Source: an uncultured Clostridia bacterium (GTDB taxonomy: Bacteria; Bacillota_A; Clostridia; Peptostreptococcales; Anaerovoracaceae). Taken from it: a DNA stretch of 8,592 nucleotides. The position numbers were made by a program, and so were the translations under genes. A model generated the notes under the pieces. That model made no database searches, had not been told where the DNA came from, and saw only the letters and a program-made list of their open reading frames with translations. The stretch lies in the NCBI GenBank assembly GCA_945873875.1, contig CAMCER010000022.1, positions 1-8,592 on the forward strand, read 5' to 3'. Below are positions 6,099-8,592 of the stretch, piece by piece (the stretch's first letter is position 1; each line of letters begins with the position of its first letter).

Positions 6099-7241
6099 CT
6101 ATTCATACAGATCCCTGAGGACCTGGGCCGCTGTCTTTGAGCGGTATCCTTCAGGATCCGACAAGGTGGCTTTGTACCACCTGAAACGGCTGTAGTCCTT
6201 AAGAAAAGACCTGTCTCTGTAGAGGAGACCCTTGTCTTTGAATTTTTCATAGGTATAGCTGTGATACCTGCTCATATATTTTCTGGCAAGTCTGACTGCC
6301 TGACTGTTTTTTCTGCCTGAAGAAGAAGGCGTTCCGGCTAGTGTCACAGCAGGAGGTGATGCGTGGAGGATCACGACGCTTCCGTCTTCACAAGAGCCGA
6401 CACTGATCCAGACATGCCCGTTTCTGGCCATGATATCTCCCGCTTTATGGCTCTTGACTTTTTTCGCTGAAAGGTATGAGCCAAAGCCTTTTTTCTGCAG
6501 AGATCTGGCGAATCTGGATGATTTCGTCACATAACCTTTTTTGCCGTTTTTCACGTGCATCACGTTATATATACTCCATCCGCAGAATCCGCTGCAGTCG
6601 AGGCCGGAGTATATTTCGTATCTGTGTTTCAGATAGTTGTATCCTGAGCTTTTGCTCAGTCCGAAGGACCGCCATTTCGGCCAGCGGCCTGTCCGCCTGG
6701 CAGTGAGACCGGCAGCGGTATCGGCTTTGTTCCAGCCGCCGCCCCAGACATAGAGGACTCCGATGGCTGAAGTTCCTGTTCTCAGGAGATTCTTTATTGT
6801 GGACCTTCCCTTTTTGGGGAGGGTGGTGGTTTTCTTTATGCTCCGCCTGCTTCTGATCAGGCGTCCGTTTTTCTTTTTCACGGCGATGACGTAATAGGTG
6901 TAATCTTTTCCCTTCGTAAGCCCGGAACGTATCTTTTTAGCTGTTTTGACTTTTGCTACTTTTTTGAATGTGCCTTTGGCAGGCTCTTTATTGATGCTGC
7001 TTTTCGCCTCATAAACAAGGTAATATGAAGCACTGGAGAGTTTCTCCCATGTTACTGCTATGGAGCCTGAGGAGGCAGTGGCAGTGATGCCAAGTGGTTT
7101 CTTATCCGAAAATGGAACTGCTTTCGCAGATGCCTCGCCGGGAAAGAATGCGAAGACGAGCATGAAAACAGCAAGAAGCAGCAAAGCTTTCCTGATGATC
7201 TTATTATTTCCGGGTATATTATCTGTTCTGGTATTTGTCAT
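6099..7241 (-). CDS. Secreted FnIII-NlpC/P60 cell-wall hydrolase
   Basis: A 380-residue exported protein. Signal peptide residues 15-39 (IIRKALLLLAVFMLVFAFF, then GEASA) suggest cleavage after ASA. Residues 47-140 form one fibronectin III domain. The C-terminal NlpC/P60-like cysteine peptidase domain begins with VLYVWGGGW (162-170) and carries C216 in DCSGF, H276 in GHVWI and H293 in ILHASP as the probable catalytic residues. Family enzymes cut peptide bonds in peptidoglycan stems, so a role in wall remodelling or lysis is inferred. An insert of about 42 residues (171-213, Trp-, Arg- and Tyr-containing) separates YVWGG from DCSGF, where the classical family has about ten. I chose ATG 7241, preceded by GGAG at 7253-7250 with 8 bases between; the in-frame ATG at 7280 has no ribosome binding site. 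It has its own leader and a probable -10 at 7361-7356. Confidence 0.87.
   Translation of the reverse strand: MTNTRTDNIPGNNKIIRKALLLLAVFMLVFAFFPGEASAKAVPFSDKKPLGITATASSGSIAVTWEKLSSASYYLVYEAKSSINKEPAKGTFKKVAKVKTAKKIRSGLTKGKDYTYYVIAVKKKNGRLIRSRRSIKKTTTLPKKGRSTIKNLLRTGTSAIGVLYVWGGGWNKADTAAGLTARRTGRWPKWRSFGLSKSSGYNYLKHRYEIYSGLDCSGFCGWSIYNVMHVKNGKKGYVTKSSRFARSLQKKGFGSYLSAKKVKSHKAGDIMARNGHVWISVGSCEDGSVVILHASPPAVTLAGTPSSSGRKNSQAVRLARKYMSRYHSYTYEKFKDKGLLYRDRSFLKDYSRFRWYKATLSDPEGYRSKTAAQVLRDLYE
6110..6158. other. Long imperfect hairpin at the convergent gene ends
   Basis: Within the last codons of the NlpC/P60 gene, CCGCT (6128-6132) pairs with AGCGG (6140-6144). Outside it, CTGAGGA (6115-6121) pairs with TCCTTCAG (6147-6154) with one bulge, and GATC pairs with GATC. 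No U-run follows on either strand. It may end or stabilise transcripts from both converging genes, because the 5-base gap itself holds no terminator. Confidence 0.3.
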
Positions 7242-7261
7242 ATCTGATTCTCCATAAGGAT

Positions 7262-7295
7262 GCTGCGTGTCATGAACCATAAGCTGCGTATCATG
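7262..7295. repeat. Two-copy direct repeat in the NlpC/P60 leader
   Basis: GCTGCGTGTCATG (7262-7274) and GCTGCGTATCATG (7283-7295) differ at one base and are spaced 21 bases apart, two helical turns. They lie 21-54 bases upstream of the chosen start, between the probable promoter and the ribosome binding site, and could bind a regulator as DNA or RNA. Confidence 0.45.
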
Positions 7296-7303
7296 CTTCG
7301 GGG

Positions 7304-7323
7304 ATGACCTCTGACAAGGTCAT
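7304..7323 (-). other. 7-bp hairpin in the NlpC/P60 leader
   Basis: ATGACCT and AGGTCAT form a perfect inverted repeat around a 6-base loop (CTGACA on the plus strand). It lies just upstream of the direct repeat on the same leader and may be an operator or an RNA structure. Confidence 0.35.
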
Positions 7324-7355
7324 GCATCGTCTCTATTCTACCACGTCTGGTTTTG

Positions 7356-7361
7356 ATTATA
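7356..7361 (-). promoter_or_regulatory. Probable -10 of the NlpC/P60 gene
   Basis: A perfect TATAAT on the minus strand would give +1 near 7349 and a leader of about 107 nt. No convincing -35 stands 16-18 bases upstream, so activation by a regulator is possible. It overlaps a 19-base motif also found upstream of the membrane gene at 7923. Confidence 0.4.
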
Positions 7362-7456
7362 CTACCTTTCATTTTCAGGCCATGGTCAGACACGGGATGG
7401 AACGATAAGTTGTTTTTTCTGGAATAAAGCAAAAAAGCTGTATCGACCCATAAACA

Positions 7457-7484
7457 AAACGGAGTGCCATCTGATACTCCGTTT
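7457..7484 (-). terminator. Rho-independent terminator
   Basis: AAACGGAGT (7457-7465) and ACTCCGTTT (7476-7484) form a perfect 9-bp stem with a 10-base loop. On the minus strand it is followed by TTTTGTTTAT, a U-rich tail, so it most likely ends the membrane-protein transcript about 70 bases after its stop. The plus-strand side is less U-rich. Confidence 0.75.
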
Positions 7485-7554
7485 CGTTGTTCGTATAGTC
7501 ATTAGCAGAGTCCTGAATCGAACTCGTAGTCTGCCTCGATCAGATTATAGGCAG

Positions 7555-7923
7555 TCAGTTTTTATCGGGCTTTGATTTGCCGAAAGCCACATAGCAAAGG
7601 ATCATCGGCACGAGCAGGAAGAGAACATTGATCAGACCAAGAACGCCTCCTACAGTATAAAGAATGGCTGCAACAAGCGCCGCCCACCGCTGTTTGCCTA
7701 TCCATGCCACAATATTGAAAATCGCGCCGATAGCAACAAGTATGATATGCGGCAGCAACATAGTCATGCCAAGAGCTGTCCCGATCTGTGCCCCTGTTTC
7801 TTCATCACTGGTAGCTTCTGGGGCCAGTGTTTTGAGACCCTCAGCATAGTTATAGCCCTGCATAATAAGATAGATAATGACAATAATCAGAGCTATGAGT
7901 AATAATACACTGCGTTTCTTCAT
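7555..7923 (-). CDS. Small multi-spanning membrane protein, function unknown
   Basis: A 122-residue protein I do not recognise. It has hydrophobic segments at about residues 5-22, 54-75, 80-98 and 99-114, suggesting four membrane helices. A polar, acidic loop lies at 30-48 (PEATSDEETGAQ) and the C-terminal tail is charged (KSKPDKN). ATG 7923 is preceded by AAAGGAG with 6 bases to the start, a strong ribosome binding site. A good promoter lies upstream at 8029-8001 and a terminator downstream at 7484-7457, so it is probably a single-gene transcript. It is divergent from the small membrane gene at 8221; a shared role at the membrane is possible, but nothing in the sequence shows it. Confidence 0.8.
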   Translation of the reverse strand: MKKRSVLLLIALIIVIIYLIMQGYNYAEGLKTLAPEATSDEETGAQIGTALGMTMLLPHIILVAIGAIFNIVAWIGKQRWAALVAAILYTVGGVLGLINVLFLLVPMILCYVAFGKSKPDKN

Positions 7924-8000
7924 TTTCTGCTCCTTTCCAGGTTTTGTTTTATTACCTTTGATTTTCAGATCCTGGATAAACCCGGTATCTTTTCAATTTG

Positions 8001-8029
8001 ATTGTAGCAGGCACCATATGGGTGTTCAA
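8001..8029 (-). promoter_or_regulatory. Promoter of the four-helix membrane protein gene
   Basis: On the minus strand TTGAAC (8029-8024), a 17-base spacer and TACAAT (8006-8001) form a good sigma-A-type promoter. TGC directly before the -10 gives an extended -10. +1 would be near 7994, with a leader of about 70 nt. Confidence 0.6.
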
Positions 8030-8147
8030 TAGGCGTTTGTTAATGTGGTAAATCATTACAGCATTATTATCAATTACAATAATTTAACTGCACTTTGCCA
8101 TGAGGAAACTGTTTAACGTCTGTGCATTCATTTCATAATAATGCGAT

Positions 8148-8176
8148 TTGCCTAGCCTTTAAAAGTGATGTATATC
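8148..8176 (+). promoter_or_regulatory. Possible promoter of the two-helix membrane protein gene
   Basis: TTGCCT (8148-8153), a 17-base spacer and TATATC (8171-8176) match the consensus at four of six positions each. +1 would be near 8183, about 38 bases before the start. Other AT-rich sites nearby could serve instead. Confidence 0.35.
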
Positions 8177-8187
8177 AGTCTTAAAGG
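8156..8187 (+). other. Nested inverted repeat before the two-helix protein gene
   Basis: CCTTTAA (8156-8162) pairs with TTAAAGG (8181-8187), and inside it TGAT pairs with ATCA around GTAT. It covers the spacer and -10 of the possible promoter, so it may be an operator. If a transcript begins further upstream it would instead be an RNA hairpin, followed by a T-rich stretch (GTTTTTTATTTT after a short gap) like an attenuator. Confidence 0.4.
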
Positions 8188-8220
8188 TTACAGTTTTTTA
8201 TTTTAAAAGAGGGTCAAATT

Positions 8221-8460
8221 ATGTCTAAATTACCAGCACCGGCAAGGTTCATACTGACTGCACTGATTTCATTCGGGATACTCATTGCCGTAAACTATAT
8301 CGCGGCAGCTGTGCAGGATAAAGAACCAGCATTTTCGCTGATAATGATCGCAGCGCTTTCTGTCTTTGCAGGTGTGCTTGAGCTGCTGATCCCGGCTGGA
8401 AAACGCAAGCAGAACCGCGAGAATCTGAAGAATGCAGTAACCAGAAAAAATAAAAAATAG
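8221..8460 (+). CDS. Small two-helix membrane protein, function unknown
   Basis: A 79-residue protein I do not recognise. It has two predicted membrane helices, about residues 9-30 (FILTALISFGILIAVNYI) and 37-58 (AFSLIMIAALSVFAGVLELLI). A basic tail follows (KRKQNRENLKNAVTRKNKK), which should face the cytoplasm with the N-terminus also inside. GAGGG at 8209-8213 lies 7 bases before ATG 8221. It is divergent from the other small membrane gene and is followed by a weak terminator-like hairpin, so it looks like a single-gene unit. Confidence 0.72.
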   Translation: MSKLPAPARFILTALISFGILIAVNYIAAAVQDKEPAFSLIMIAALSVFAGVLELLIPAGKRKQNRENLKNAVTRKNKK

Positions 8461-8472
8461 AGAGCGTCTTCT

Positions 8473-8494
8473 GAGGATTGCTCCTCTCCGTTTT
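8473..8494 (+). terminator. Weak terminator candidate after the two-helix gene
   Basis: GAGGA and TCCTC form a 5-bp stem around TTGC, followed shortly by CCGTTTT. The short stem and short U-run make termination uncertain, but it lies 13 bases after the stop codon. Confidence 0.35.
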
Positions 8495-8547
8495 CAGATT
8501 CTGGTCAAACTTTGAAATGAAGGTTTTTTAACCGCTTTTTCATATAC

Positions 8548-8573
8548 TTGAGTTCTCAAACTAAGTGCAACAC
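8548..8573 (+). mobile_element. Possible IS30-type terminal repeat, element beyond the right edge
   Basis: The string TTGAGTTCTCAA followed by ACTAAGTGCAACAC resembles the outer end of IS30-family elements, which commonly end in a GCAACA-containing inverted repeat read outside to inside. The first 12 bases are themselves a palindrome (TTGAG-TT-CTCAA). No transposase frame is visible, because only about 20 bases remain before the edge. This is a recollection-based resemblance and could be chance. Confidence 0.3.
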
Positions 8574-8592
8574 GACTCCGTAAAAGACTTCA

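Larger units (their letters stand above)
7242..7554. other. Intergenic region with NlpC/P60 leader, promoter and a terminator
   Basis: This 313-base gap holds, from left to right, the NlpC/P60 ribosome binding site, a two-copy direct repeat, a 7-bp hairpin, a probable -10, a short AT-rich stretch and the terminator of the next minus gene. A possible 64-codon frame at 7238-7432 (minus) has no ribosome binding site and no recognisable features, so I do not call it. Confidence 0.6.
7924..8220. other. AT-rich divergent intergenic region
   Basis: This stretch separates two divergent small membrane genes. It contains a leftward promoter (8001-8029), an AT-rich middle (8040-8100) in which I see no gene, a possible rightward promoter (8148-8176) and a symmetrical element (8156-8187). 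Confidence 0.6.

Noticed and set aside
7242..7280. Upstream ATG of the NlpC/P60 gene
   Set aside because: It has no ribosome binding site and lies in the direct-repeat leader; ATG 7241 has GGAG 8 bases upstream and gives a normal signal peptide.
7505..7530. tRNA-like T-loop (GTTCGATTC on the minus strand); the same 10-mer occurs near 1230
   Set aside because: The flanking bases do not form a T-stem or acceptor stem at either place, so this is not a tRNA or clear remnant.

Overview
The window looks like a low-to-mid GC Bacillota (Clostridia) chromosome segment, probably from an anaerobic, gut- or oral-type lineage near Lachnospiraceae or Anaerovoracaceae. This rests on strong AGGAG-type ribosome binding sites, secreted fibronectin-III proteins rich in Lys and Arg, a clostridial-style NlpC/P60 hydrolase and an IS110-family element. 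The lineage is an inference from style, not from a marker gene.

Layout. (1) Positions 1-1069, minus strand: 5' part of a secreted FnIII protein with a propeller-like domain, running off the left edge. Its start codon sits exactly where transcription from an extended -10 box should begin, so it may be leaderless. (2) 1070-1205: a regulatory strip with a very stable UUCG-type hairpin and two face-to-face promoters sharing one -10 region. (3) About 1205-2790: an IS110-family element on the minus strand, with a DEDD/Ser recombinase and a roughly 250-nt non-coding left end. That left end folds on paper into nested stems and is a good bridge-RNA candidate. (4) 2853-6093, plus strand: a two-gene operon of a GPH-type MelB-like symporter and a YtcJ-like amidohydrolase, a plausible uptake-plus-hydrolysis pair. 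The IS appears to lie between this operon and its likely original promoter at 1139-1167. (5) 6099-7241, minus strand: a secreted FnIII plus NlpC/P60 protein that nearly touches the amidohydrolase gene end to end. (6) 7242-8220: regulatory DNA and a small multi-spanning membrane protein (minus) with a good promoter and terminator. (7) 8221-8460: a two-helix membrane protein (plus), divergent from the previous one. (8) The last 45 bases resemble the outer end of an IS30-type element that would continue beyond the window.

The window holds no CRISPR array, tRNA or rRNA that I can support. The most unusual items are the candidate bridge RNA with guide-like matches, the IS-separated operon, the amidohydrolase with a cysteine where relatives usually have the metal-bridging lysine, and Ala/Glu/Gly-rich inserts in both genes of the operon.
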